Origin: an uncultured Lachnospiraceae bacterium
GTDB taxonomy: Bacteria; Bacillota_A; Clostridia; Lachnospirales; Lachnospiraceae
NCBI GenBank assembly: GCA_905207905.1
Contig: CAJLNC010000098.1
Coordinates: 1 to 8,950, forward strand
Direction of reading: 5' to 3'
DNA: 8,950 nucleotides
The notes beneath the pieces are model-generated. The model saw only the letters and a list, made by a program, of their open reading frames with translations. It did not search any database and was not told where the DNA came from. Below, piece by piece: positions 1-5,349 of this stretch (positions are counted from its first letter, which is position 1; each line of letters opens with the position of its first letter). A program made the translations under genes and the position numbers.

Positions 1-43
1 TTATTTTTCCGTTATGTATATCAATACACGGCCGAAACCGCAT
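1..43 (-). CDS. hisA: HisA (ProFAR isomerase), N-terminal 14 codons only
   Basis: The minus strand from 43 down to the window edge reads MRFRPCIDIHNGKI, with an in-frame ATG at 43-41 and a strong Shine-Dalgarno AAGGAGG at 58-52, 8 nt before the start. The FRPCIDIHxGK(V/I) string is the N-terminal beta-strand signature of the eukaryotic-type form of phosphoribosylformimino-5-aminoimidazole carboxamide ribotide isomerase, the fourth step of histidine synthesis; plant and some clostridial enzymes begin this way. The Asp in CID would be the conserved active-site acid of this TIM barrel. Only 14 residues are visible, so the call rests on a short but distinctive motif plus the RBS. A sigma-A-like promoter lies just upstream, so the gene seems to have its own start rather than being internal to a histidine operon. 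Confidence 0.7.
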   Translation of the reverse strand, partial: MRFRPCIDIHNGKI

Positions 44-51
44 CCCGTACG

Positions 52-58
52 CCTCCTT
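52..58 (-). promoter_or_regulatory. Ribosome binding site of hisA
   Basis: CCTCCTT on the plus strand reads AAGGAGG on the minus strand, 8 nt before the ATG at 43. It is a near-perfect anti-16S match and decides the start of the cut-off hisA gene. Confidence 0.75.
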
Positions 59-112
59 GCTTTCCTTTGATCAAATCAATTCAGACAAAAGCCTAAGCAA
101 TCCTCTGTTCCT

Positions 113-141
113 ATTCTAACCTATCTTTTTTCTCTGCACAA
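113..141 (-). promoter_or_regulatory. Sigma-A-like promoter for hisA
   Basis: On the minus strand there is TTGTGC (141-136), a 17-nt spacer, then TAGAAT (118-113). Each hexamer has four or more matches to TTGACA/TATAAT and the spacing is ideal. Transcription would begin near 106, giving a leader of about 63 nt. That is too short for a T-box, and no T-box motif was seen. Confidence 0.5.
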
Positions 142-157
142 CCACTGCTTTTCATAA

Positions 158-193
158 TTTTTCTCCGAAAAATAATATCTTTTCGGAGAAAAA
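158..193. repeat. Perfect 14-bp-arm inverted repeat
   Basis: TTTTTCTCCGAAAA (158-171) is followed by an 8-nt AT-only-but-one spacer (172-179) and its exact reverse complement (180-193). The arms begin with T and end with A, so neither strand has a U-tract after the stem and it is not a canonical intrinsic terminator. It lies about 17 bp upstream of the hisA -35 box and 320 bp downstream of the lipoprotein gene. It may be an operator, a transcript 3'-end or stabilising hairpin, or a remnant of a small element. The symmetry is directly visible; the role is not. Confidence 0.6.
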
Positions 194-512
194 CACATCA
201 AAAATCCACCGGAAGTAATATTTTACGACATCTCCTTTACCTGGGCCTTGTCACTTCGGCGCCATCTTCCCTGTCCGCCGCAGTGCGATCCTGCCAAGCA
301 TTTTGTTTCATAGGAAGGAATTTTCTATAAAATAAAAAAAGCATCCGCAGCATCAATGTACATCGGACAAAACGCCTCAAGCCATGAGATTTGCCAGGTT
401 TTCTGTGTTGGATGCCATCAGCGTATATCCATACGCTTCTATCGTCCGCCTTGAACATCCAGCAAATCTCTATGGCTGAGGTCTTGGAGTCAGAAAAGGC
501 TGAATTTCACTT
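194..512. other. Gene-poor intergenic stretch
   Basis: No convincing gene is seen. A 73-codon minus-strand frame (458-237) has no usable RBS, and its product has an unstructured composition that resembles no family I know. Other details are a 7-bp hairpin AGCGTAT/ATACGCT at 420-437 with a 4-nt loop, a minus-strand T-rich run near 325-341 with no good stem before it, and a 12-bp copy of the lipoprotein RBS region (230-241 matches 953-964) that is not followed by a workable start codon. It may hold the untranslated 3' end of the lipoprotein transcript or a decayed gene. Confidence 0.4.
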
Positions 513-947
513 CTAAGGATTCACACCTGTATGGTCTGCCGCAGTTTCAGCTGTATTCTCCTTATTCTGATTGGAGCCGTTCATGATCCCGTCTCCCAAA
601 TTTTCCGCGCCGTCAATAATTTTCTTTCCGGCATCACCTACACCGTCCACAATATCTTTTCCGGCATCGCCCACACCATCCACGATATCTTTTCCAGCAT
701 TACCCAGATCATCTGCCGCATCTTTTATCGTTCCGTCATCTCCACGCATACCGTCTACATTGGAATTTCCTGCGTTTCCTCTGTTATCTGGCGCGCTGGT
801 CTTATGCTCTGCATTTTCCGTAGTAGCTGCATTAAGATTCCCGGGCTTTTCTGTTGGCGTATTATTTTTGTCATTTCCACAGGCAGTCAGTGCTCCTGCA
901 CAGATCAGAGCCGCTGCGCCAATCACAAACATCTGAATCTTTTTCAT
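513..947 (-). CDS. Small repeat-containing lipoprotein, probably spore-associated
   Basis: This is a 144-residue secreted lipoprotein of unknown function. Residues 1-22 form a signal peptide (KK, then a hydrophobic core) ending in the lipobox LTAC, with Cys23 the predicted lipidated residue. Residues 24-80 are Asn/Thr/Gly-rich and probably disordered. From residue 82 come three tandem 11-residue units (GNAGKDIVDGV, GDAGKDIVDGV, GDAGKKIIDGA) and a fourth degenerate unit to residue 125, then a polar tail. The ATG at 947 is set by AAGGAGAT, about 8 nt upstream. It follows spoVAF by 75 bp in the same direction and has its own sigma-G-like promoter in that gap, so a forespore or spore-membrane role is inferred. 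I recognise no named family; it is not clearly YhcN/YlaJ or another known sporulation lipoprotein. The gene call is firm, the function unknown. Confidence 0.85.
   Translation of the reverse strand: MKKIQMFVIGAAALICAGALTACGNDKNNTPTEKPGNLNAATTENAEHKTSAPDNRGNAGNSNVDGMRGDDGTIKDAADDLGNAGKDIVDGVGDAGKDIVDGVGDAGKKIIDGAENLGDGIMNGSNQNKENTAETAADHTGVNP
573..704 (-). repeat. 33-bp tandem coding repeats in the lipoprotein gene
   Basis: Four consecutive 33-bp units encode G(N/D)AGK(D/K)I(V/I)DG(V/A) three times plus a degenerate fourth copy (ENLGDGIMNGS). The first three are clearly related at DNA level but differ mostly at third positions, indicating selection on the protein. The frame-preserving unit length allows copy-number change without frameshift. 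Confidence 0.8.
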
Positions 948-999
948 ACCATATCTCCTTTACCATTTATTCTAAGCAGCCGTTTGCTGCTCCTATGGT

Positions 1000-1028
1000 T
1001 AATATGCACCGTTCCCTCTGTTTTATTC
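1000..1028 (-). promoter_or_regulatory. Sigma-G-like forespore promoter for the lipoprotein gene
   Basis: On the minus strand GAATA (1028-1024) is followed by a 17-nt spacer and CATATTA (1006-1000). Both boxes fit the published sigma-G pattern (GHATR at -35, CATNHTA at -10, spacing about 17-18). The -35 overlaps the last codon and stop of spoVAF. Transcription would start near 993, about 45 nt before the lipoprotein ATG. The match is visible; use by sigma-G is inferred. Confidence 0.45.
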
Positions 1029-2435
1029 TTTTTTGCATGGAATTCTTTTTCGGAACAGACGCTGCATCAGCTTCCCAAAATCAAAGGGTATAATGGGATA
1101 AAGATAGCTCTCCCCGGAAAGTGTTTTGTTACACAATAAAAAGAGAAAGATCAGCCCGGTTCCTGCCAAAAAGCCCGGCAGACCAACTGCAGCCGTAAAA
1201 ATCAAAAGCATAAGCCGCATAAATTTCAGTGCATAGCCAAGCTCCAGGCTGGCCTGGGTGTAGTTTGCAATCGCCACAAATGCCATGTACAGCATAGTCT
1301 CTGAATGAAACCACCCGGATTTTACTGCAAATTCCCCCACTACAATACCTGCGATCACACTGAGTGGCGTGTTCAGCATAGTCGGGGTGTTGATAGAAGC
1401 CAGCCGCAGTCCGTCAATGGCCAGTTCCAGCAGAAGAAGCTGCCAGATGATGGGCACATTCGGCGCCTCCTCCAGCAAAATAAAGGAAAGCCCAGACGGT
1501 ACCCATTGCGGATGCTCCAGCAAAAGCAGCCACACCGGTGTAAGAAACAACGTCAGCAATGCAATCAAAAACCTGGACAAGCGAAGATAAGTTCCGGTAA
1601 CCGGAGGAAAATAATAGTCATCCGCCTCGTCCAGAATATCCAATAAGGCTGCAGGAAGGATCATGGCAGAGGGAGAGTTGTCCACCAGAATCACAATCTT
1701 TCCCTCCAGAATACTGGCTGCGGCTGTATCCGGCCGCTCTGTATATCGAAATTTAGGGAACGGATTCCACCATCGTTTGGGATGAAGGCACTCCGCCAGG
1801 CTTTCCTGATTCATCGTCAGGGCATCCACCCGGATCCCGGCAATCTGATCCTGAATTTTTTTCAAAAATTTTTTATCCACCCGATCTTCCATGTAACATA
1901 AAACCACGTCCGTTTTTGAGGCTTCTCCCACTGTCATTTGCCTGGTGGAAAACCAAGGGCTGCGGATCCGTCTGCGAATCAGTGCTGTATTAAAAATCAC
2001 CGTTTCCACAAAACCGTCCCTGGACCCTCTAAGAGCCTTATCCTTCTCCGGCTCCTCCACACTCCGCACCGGATAGGTTCTGCAGTCAATAAGAAAACAT
2101 TTGGTGTATCCGTCGATCACCAGACACATCATACCGGATAAAATCCCTTCTGCGATCTCCTGAGTCTTTTGTGCCAATTCCACTTCAATATAAGGAATAA
2201 ATCCCTGAAACAATCCCTGGCTGTCCTGGGGAAGATCCGACGGCACAATAGAATAAAAAAAGTCCATCAATTTTTCCATGATTTCATCTTTCACAAAGCC
2301 GTCCACGAAAAAAAGACAGGCCGCTCTGTCTGCTACCATGGTCTGCCGCTTTACAATATCAAAATTTTCCTCGATCCGCAAAAGCTGACTTAACAGCGCC
2401 TCATTCTCCTGCAGACTGTTTGTAATTTTTTCCAT
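1023..2435 (-). CDS. spoVAF: SpoVAF-type GerA family spore germination membrane protein
   Basis: This 470-residue protein belongs to the GerA/SpoVAF family of the spore inner membrane. The soluble N-terminal part (about 1-275) carries family blocks: RGSRDGFVETVIFNTAL with the following Arg-rich stretch (136-158), and PFPKFRYTERPD (225-236). The C-terminal half has hydrophobic membrane segments at about 283-305, 313-340, 355-372, 378-395 and 405-436. These blocks match SpoVAF more closely than GerAA as I recall them. In Bacillus subtilis SpoVAF, with YqhR, is reported to amplify ion release during germination. I chose the ATG at 2435 rather than the longer frame to 2543 because AGGAG lies 11 nt before it, the upstream 36 residues look untranslated, and the length then fits the family. 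No spoVA operon or gerB/gerC partner is in the window; degV lies upstream and a lipoprotein gene downstream. Confidence 0.88.
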   Translation of the reverse strand: MEKITNSLQENEALLSQLLRIEENFDIVKRQTMVADRAACLFFVDGFVKDEIMEKLMDFFYSIVPSDLPQDSQGLFQGFIPYIEVELAQKTQEIAEGILSGMMCLVIDGYTKCFLIDCRTYPVRSVEEPEKDKALRGSRDGFVETVIFNTALIRRRIRSPWFSTRQMTVGEASKTDVVLCYMEDRVDKKFLKKIQDQIAGIRVDALTMNQESLAECLHPKRWWNPFPKFRYTERPDTAAASILEGKIVILVDNSPSAMILPAALLDILDEADDYYFPPVTGTYLRLSRFLIALLTLFLTPVWLLLLEHPQWVPSGLSFILLEEAPNVPIIWQLLLLELAIDGLRLASINTPTMLNTPLSVIAGIVVGEFAVKSGWFHSETMLYMAFVAIANYTQASLELGYALKFMRLMLLIFTAAVGLPGFLAGTGLIFLFLLCNKTLSGESYLYPIIPFDFGKLMQRLFRKRIPCKKE

Positions 2436-2438
2436 AAT

Positions 2439-2511
2439 TTTGGAGACTCCTGTTCTTCGTTTCGCTGCAGGTAACGTTCTGCAGTTGTATACTAAGAATA
2501 GAGTCTCCAAA
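2439..2511 (-). promoter_or_regulatory. Nested inverted repeat in the spoVAF leader, partly masking the RBS
   Basis: The minus-strand leader pairs TTTGGAGACTC (2511-2501) with GAGTCTCCAAA (2449-2439), 11 perfect base pairs. Inside is a second hairpin of CTGCAG (2484-2479) with CTGCAG (2470-2465) around an 8-nt loop. The 3' arm overlaps three bases of the AGGAG Shine-Dalgarno (2451-2447) and ends 3 nt before the ATG. Such a fold could limit translation; alternatively each arm (GGAG-A-CTCC) could be an operator half. The pairing is directly visible, its function inferred. Confidence 0.5.
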
Positions 2512-2520
2512 TTTTCAAAA

Positions 2521-2550
2521 AATATAATTGACAAAAATCTCACAAGTCAA
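2521..2550 (-). promoter_or_regulatory. Sigma-A-like promoter upstream of spoVAF
   Basis: The minus strand has TTGACT (2550-2545), an 18-nt spacer and TATATT (2526-2521). The start would be near 2514, exactly at the first arm of the leader inverted repeat. TTGAC and GTCAA within it also form a short inverted repeat, which could be an operator. A sigma-A site is unexpected for a germination gene, and no convincing sigma-G match was seen here. Confidence 0.45.
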
Positions 2551-2589
2551 GAGCTGCTTATCACTCACCCCCAAAACGCTTCCACCAAT

Positions 2590-3459
2590 TTACCTCACGT
2601 CTCCCATATAGAACAGAGCCAGCGTACCAGGACCAGAATGAGCGCCAATGGTGGGGCCTACCGGATTAATGATAAAGTTCTGGATACCAAACCGCTGTTC
2701 CACCAGCTTCTTCACAAACTCTGCGTCCTCTATACAGTCACCGTGACTGATAAATACCACATCATTTTTATCTCTCCAGCTTCCGATCTGTTGTTCCATG
2801 GCATCCACCAAGGCTGTAAGAGATTTCTTTCTGCCCCGAACCTTGCCCACCGGGATCAGTTTTCCTTCATTGTCTACATGAAGCAGCGGCTTTAAATTGA
2901 TCATGGTTCCCACCACAGCAGCAGCCTTAGATACCCGGCCTCCCCGGTAGAGATGGAACAGATCGTCCACGGTAAAATTGTGACATACATTCAGACGATG
3001 TTCTTCCAGCCACTGAACCAGTTTCTCATAGCTTAAGCCTTTCTTCTGCTGTTCTAAAGCCTTATGCACCAAAAGTCCCTGGCCCAAAGAGGCTGCCAGT
3101 GAATCTATCACCGTGATCCGGCACTCCGGATCCTCCTCCATCAGTTCTCTGGCTGCGATCGCCACACTGCCGCAGGTGCCGCTTAAGCCGCTGGAAAATG
3201 CAATATGAATAATTTGTTTATGAACCTTCAAAAATGCGCGGAACTTTTCTTTTGCCTCCTCCGGATTGATCTGAGAGGTCGTAGGCATGGAACCTGACCG
3301 CATCTTTGCATAAAATTCTTGATAAGGGAGTGGATGATCTTCATTATAACTTACTCCCTCCAAAAGATACGTCAAAGACATGAGCATCAGCCCGTGCTCC
3401 CGGACATACTCATCAGGTAAATCCACCATATTGTCTGAGGTAATTATATAATCTGTCAT
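2590..3459 (-). CDS. DegV family fatty-acid-binding protein
   Basis: This 289-residue cytoplasmic protein has the full DegV (FakB-like) fold signature and normal family length. Visible motifs are TTSQ (60-63) followed by INPEE, SSGLSGT (89-95), whose Ser/Thr contact the fatty-acid carboxylate in known structures, DS at 119-120, LYRGGRVSK (170-178), and the closing block around GAHSGPG (272-278) with conserved His274. Family members bind a fatty acid and, in Firmicutes with FakA, present it for phosphorylation; no fakA is in the window, so the partner and lipid are unknown. The ATG at 3459 follows AAGGAGG with a 7-nt spacer. The gene has its own promoter. No terminator is seen before spoVAF 154 bp downstream, so read-through is possible. 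Divergent from the small membrane protein gene at 3690. Confidence 0.92.
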   Translation of the reverse strand: MTDYIITSDNMVDLPDEYVREHGLMLMSLTYLLEGVSYNEDHPLPYQEFYAKMRSGSMPTTSQINPEEAKEKFRAFLKVHKQIIHIAFSSGLSGTCGSVAIAARELMEEDPECRITVIDSLAASLGQGLLVHKALEQQKKGLSYEKLVQWLEEHRLNVCHNFTVDDLFHLYRGGRVSKAAAVVGTMINLKPLLHVDNEGKLIPVGKVRGRKKSLTALVDAMEQQIGSWRDKNDVVFISHGDCIEDAEFVKKLVEQRFGIQNFIINPVGPTIGAHSGPGTLALFYMGDVR

Positions 3460-3495
3460 AGCAGTTCCTCCTTTTTATTCAGGCTTTTCCCACTA

Positions 3496-3524
3496 ATCAT
3501 ACACTTTTTCCCAGATTCTAGCAA
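3496..3524 (-). promoter_or_regulatory. Sigma-A-like promoter for degV
   Basis: The minus strand shows TTGCTA (3524-3519), a 17-nt spacer and TATGAT (3501-3496). Transcription would start near 3489, about 30 nt before the ATG at 3459, with AAGGAGG in between. Spacing and -10 are good. Confidence 0.6.
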
Positions 3525-3595
3525 TAAAAGTTTTATAATTTTTACTGTAATTTAATTTTCAGACGGTCGGGAAGCCGCAGTTCCTCTTCTGCAAA

Positions 3596-3642
3596 GAAAA
3601 AACGTCCGGATCCTTCTGTTTTTTCCCTCTTCCCCGCATAAT
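3596..3642 (+). promoter_or_regulatory. Weak candidate promoter and AT-rich hairpin before the 3690 gene
   Basis: GAAAAAAC (3596-3603) pairs with GTTTTTTC (3618-3625) around a 14-nt loop. TTCTGT (3614-3619), 17 nt and CATAAT (3637-3642) form a poor sigma-A match. If used, transcription would begin near 3650, which favours the start at 3690 over the ATG at 3663. No better promoter was found in this divergent interval. Confidence 0.25.
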
Positions 3643-3689
3643 CACTTCGTTGCTCTCATAAAATGAAAAAAACGGCAAAGAGGTGCTCC

Positions 3690-4154
3690 ATGAGTTCTAA
3701 GACAAAAATCATGGTTGTGAAAATGCGGGAAATCATCTACACTGCCATTTTTCTGGTACTGCTTATAGCCCTGGCAGTTCTGCTTTTTTTCATGTTTTCC
3801 TCCAAACCTTCCAAGAAAACCTCCGGGCTCCAGCCAGCATCTGAAACCGATACGGCTCAGTACATAGCCGGCGTGTACACCACTCCCATCACCCTGGGAG
3901 AATCCACTGTGGATGTGGAGGTGGTGGTGGATGAAAATCACATCAACTCCATCCGGCTGGTAAACTTAAGCGAGGCTGCCACTGCTATGTACCCTCTGGT
4001 GTCTCCTTCTTTGGAGGAGCTGTCTGCTCAGATCTGTGAAAAGCAGTCTCTGGAAAATATCACCTGCCCGGAAAACAACAAGTACACTTCTCAGATGCTG
4101 CTGAACGCTGTCCATGATGCCCTGGAAGTTGCCAAAGCTGCCAACTGGCAATAG
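3690..4154 (+). CDS. Membrane-anchored protein with degenerate FMN-binding-like domain
   Basis: This is a 154-residue protein with a short basic N-terminus, one strongly hydrophobic segment at about 15-36, a polar linker (37-57) and an extracytoplasmic domain (58-150). The domain pattern G-x-Y at 61-63, paired beta strands VDVEVVVDENHINSIRL (74-90), a middle helix with QS at 119-120, and TSQMLLNAVHDALEVA (133-148) resembles FMN-binding (RnfG/NqrC-like) domains. The SGAT-type stretch carrying the Thr that is flavinylated in NqrC/RnfG is not recognisable, so flavin binding is doubtful. I chose the ATG at 3690 because AAGAGG sits 6 nt upstream; an ATG at 3663 has no RBS. The gene is apparently monocistronic, ended by the terminator at 4225-4283. 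Fold assignment is an inference from pattern; the gene itself is well supported. Confidence 0.7.
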   Translation: MSSKTKIMVVKMREIIYTAIFLVLLIALAVLLFFMFSSKPSKKTSGLQPASETDTAQYIAGVYTTPITLGESTVDVEVVVDENHINSIRLVNLSEAATAMYPLVSPSLEELSAQICEKQSLENITCPENNKYTSQMLLNAVHDALEVAKAANWQ

Positions 4155-4224
4155 CCCTTTTCCATCTTCCAACGCTTTGAGGCTGTTTGCGCTCCATTAC
4201 CGCTGGAAACTGCAGCGCCGCAGC

Positions 4225-4283
4225 AAAAGGACAGCCCCCATCAGTCCGAAAAATTTCCGAACGTATGGGGGCTGTCCTTTTTT
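4225..4283 (+). terminator. Strong intrinsic terminator, possibly bidirectional
   Basis: AAAAGGACAGCCCCCAT (4225-4241) pairs perfectly over 17 bp with 4265-4281 around a 23-nt loop. The plus strand ends in six T (4278-4283). It lies 70 bp after the stop of the 3690-4154 gene. On the minus strand the stem is followed by only four T, so it may also end focA transcription, less efficiently. Confidence 0.9.
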
Positions 4284-4357
4284 ATTGCTTTTATCTATTC
4301 CATAACACTCGATGCAAAAATCCTGGTCATTCCTTATATAGATACTCTGGATTTCCC

Positions 4358-4379
4358 GCACAGTGAAAAACAACTGTGC
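4358..4379 (-). other. Short hairpin just downstream of focA
   Basis: GCACAGT (4358-4364) pairs with ACTGTGC (4373-4379) over 7 bp with an 8-nt loop, about 20 nt after the focA stop. There is no U-tract, so it is a weak candidate for a 3'-end hairpin only. Confidence 0.35.
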
Positions 4380-4398
4380 AGAAGCTTCTTTCGCCGTG

Positions 4399-5172
4399 TT
4401 AATTCTTCTTTGCCTTTCCTGTAAGGTAGTAGGGAAGTCCTACCAGCAGTGCTCCGCCAATCATATTTCCGATGGTAACGATGGCCAGATTGTAAACAGC
4501 TCCGCCAAGGCTTACTGCTGCGCCATTGGGATTTAACAGTCCAACCGTAAAGAAAGTCATATTGGCAATGCTGTGCTCAAAACCGCAGCTTACAAAAGTC
4601 ACTACACAGGCAATACACATGGCAATCTTTGCACCCTCTGATTTCAGCCTTGCACCACACCAGATGGCTACGCATACGCAGATATTGCACAGGATACCTT
4701 TGGTCAGCAGATTCATGGGCGTTCCTGCCATCTTGCCGGCAGCCAGACTTCCAAAATAAGCGCCCACATCACCCGTAGCGATTCCCGTGAGACTGAAGAT
4801 GCCTCCGGTAAGTACAGAACCTACCAGATTGCCCAGCCAGCAGATTGCCCAGTATTTCGCTACCTTGCCCCAGGTAACTGTCTTGGCATATCCGCCCACT
4901 GCCATTACCATATTGTTTCCAGTGAACAGTTCAGAACCAGCATTCGTCACCATGCAAAGACCCACGGAAAATACCAGACCGTTGATCAGTTTTGTGCTGT
5001 AAGCCCCTGCTGCATTAAAGGTTCCGCCTATGATCCCCATAAGGATACTGCCAAGGCCGATGTAAAGGCCTGCCATACAGGACATGAGAAAAAATCCCAG
5101 CAGGTTTTTTTCCATAAAATTCACTTTGTTTTTGGCAGTCGTGCTGACTGCTACGATATCATTTTCATACAT
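4399..5172 (-). CDS. focA: Formate channel, FNT family (FocA type)
   Basis: This 257-residue integral membrane protein of the formate/nitrite transporter family would form a pentamer with one formate pore per subunit. Hydrophobic segments fall at about 24-49, 62-80, 104-130, 157-174, 182-198 and 223-248, as expected for six helices. The family block GFEHSIANM is at 197-205, with His200 matching the pore histidine of FocA and Asn204 the conserved Asn; ELFTGNN (81-87) matches the loop containing the pore Thr. I use the ATG at 5172 because the frame to 5193 starts with TTG, and AGAG-type purines lie about 8 nt before this ATG. The gene is downstream of fhs in the same direction with a structured 177-bp spacer. 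That context fits exchange of formate with the medium or neighbouring cells, feeding or draining the methyl branch. Direction of transport cannot be read from sequence. Confidence 0.93.
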   Translation of the reverse strand: MYENDIVAVSTTAKNKVNFMEKNLLGFFLMSCMAGLYIGLGSILMGIIGGTFNAAGAYSTKLINGLVFSVGLCMVTNAGSELFTGNNMVMAVGGYAKTVTWGKVAKYWAICWLGNLVGSVLTGGIFSLTGIATGDVGAYFGSLAAGKMAGTPMNLLTKGILCNICVCVAIWCGARLKSEGAKIAMCIACVVTFVSCGFEHSIANMTFFTVGLLNPNGAAVSLGGAVYNLAIVTIGNMIGGALLVGLPYYLTGKAKKN

Positions 5173-5202
5173 AGGAATCACTCTCTTCCCCAATTTTTCT
5201 AT

Positions 5203-5319
5203 TTACCGCAGGGGGCCTCCCCATTGTGGGAAGGGTTTTCTATATTTCCCCCTGCGTTTCTTCAAGCTGTCCCGAAAACTGCTGACAGTCACCATTTTGG
5301 TGTCATCCACCGTTTTCAT
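5203..5319 (-). CDS. Possible 38-residue small ORF between fhs and focA
   Basis: The minus strand has ATG at 5319-5317 and TAA at 5205-5203, encoding a basic peptide starting MKTVDDTKMV and ending PQWGGPLR. It starts about 30 nt after the fhs stop and its stop codon directly follows the long stem of the intergenic RNA element. No Shine-Dalgarno precedes it, so it would need coupling to fhs translation. No family is recognised. It could be a leader peptide whose translation opens the RNA structure, or simply a chance frame, which I think more likely. Confidence 0.2.
   Translation of the reverse strand: MKTVDDTKMVTVSSFRDSLKKRRGKYRKPFPQWGGPLR
5207..5256 (-). ncRNA. Structured RNA element in the fhs-focA spacer (focA leader)
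   Basis: In the minus-strand RNA, CGCAGGGGG (5256-5248) pairs with CCCCCTGCG (5215-5207) over 9 GC-rich pairs. Stacked directly inside is an 8-bp hairpin, CCTTCCCA (5234-5227) with TGGGGAGG (5223-5216), around a CAA triloop. A 13-nt A-rich bulge (5247-5235) sits on the 5' side only. At 5231/5219 the minus-strand RNA has a G-U pair while the plus strand would have an A-C mismatch, favouring function on the focA strand. There is no U-tract after it, so it is not a terminator. It ends about 34 nt before the focA ATG. It could be a ligand-responsive leader, a processing or stability element, or a barrier setting the fhs:focA ratio. No known riboswitch class was recognised. Confidence 0.5.
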
Positions 5320-5349
5320 CTTAGAACAGAATTCTGTCTTAAAGCCGCC

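Noticed and set aside
158..193. Intrinsic terminator reading of the perfect palindrome
   Set aside because: No run of T follows the stem on either strand; both sides continue with A-rich sequence.
237..458. Minus-strand 73-codon frame
   Set aside because: No Shine-Dalgarno, no recognisable family, odd composition; treated as non-coding unless conserved elsewhere.
573..704. Possible CRISPR array because of roughly 33-bp periodic repeats
   Set aside because: The repeats are directly tandem without unique spacers, lie in frame inside a lipoprotein gene, and differ mainly at third codon positions.
571..936. Plus-strand 121-residue frame rich in Ser/Pro repeats, and the overlapping 531-1139 frame
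   Set aside because: Both are antisense to the lipoprotein and spoVAF genes. The repeats mirror the 33-bp coding repeats, and the minus-strand gene has the RBS, lipobox and promoter.
2436..2543. N-terminal extension of SpoVAF by 36 residues
   Set aside because: This region holds the promoter-proximal leader and inverted repeat; the RBS before 2435 and the family length support the shorter protein.
4114..4305. Plus-strand 63-residue frame overlapping the end of the 3690 gene
   Set aside because: It runs out of frame through the gene end and the terminator hairpin, with no RBS or similarity.
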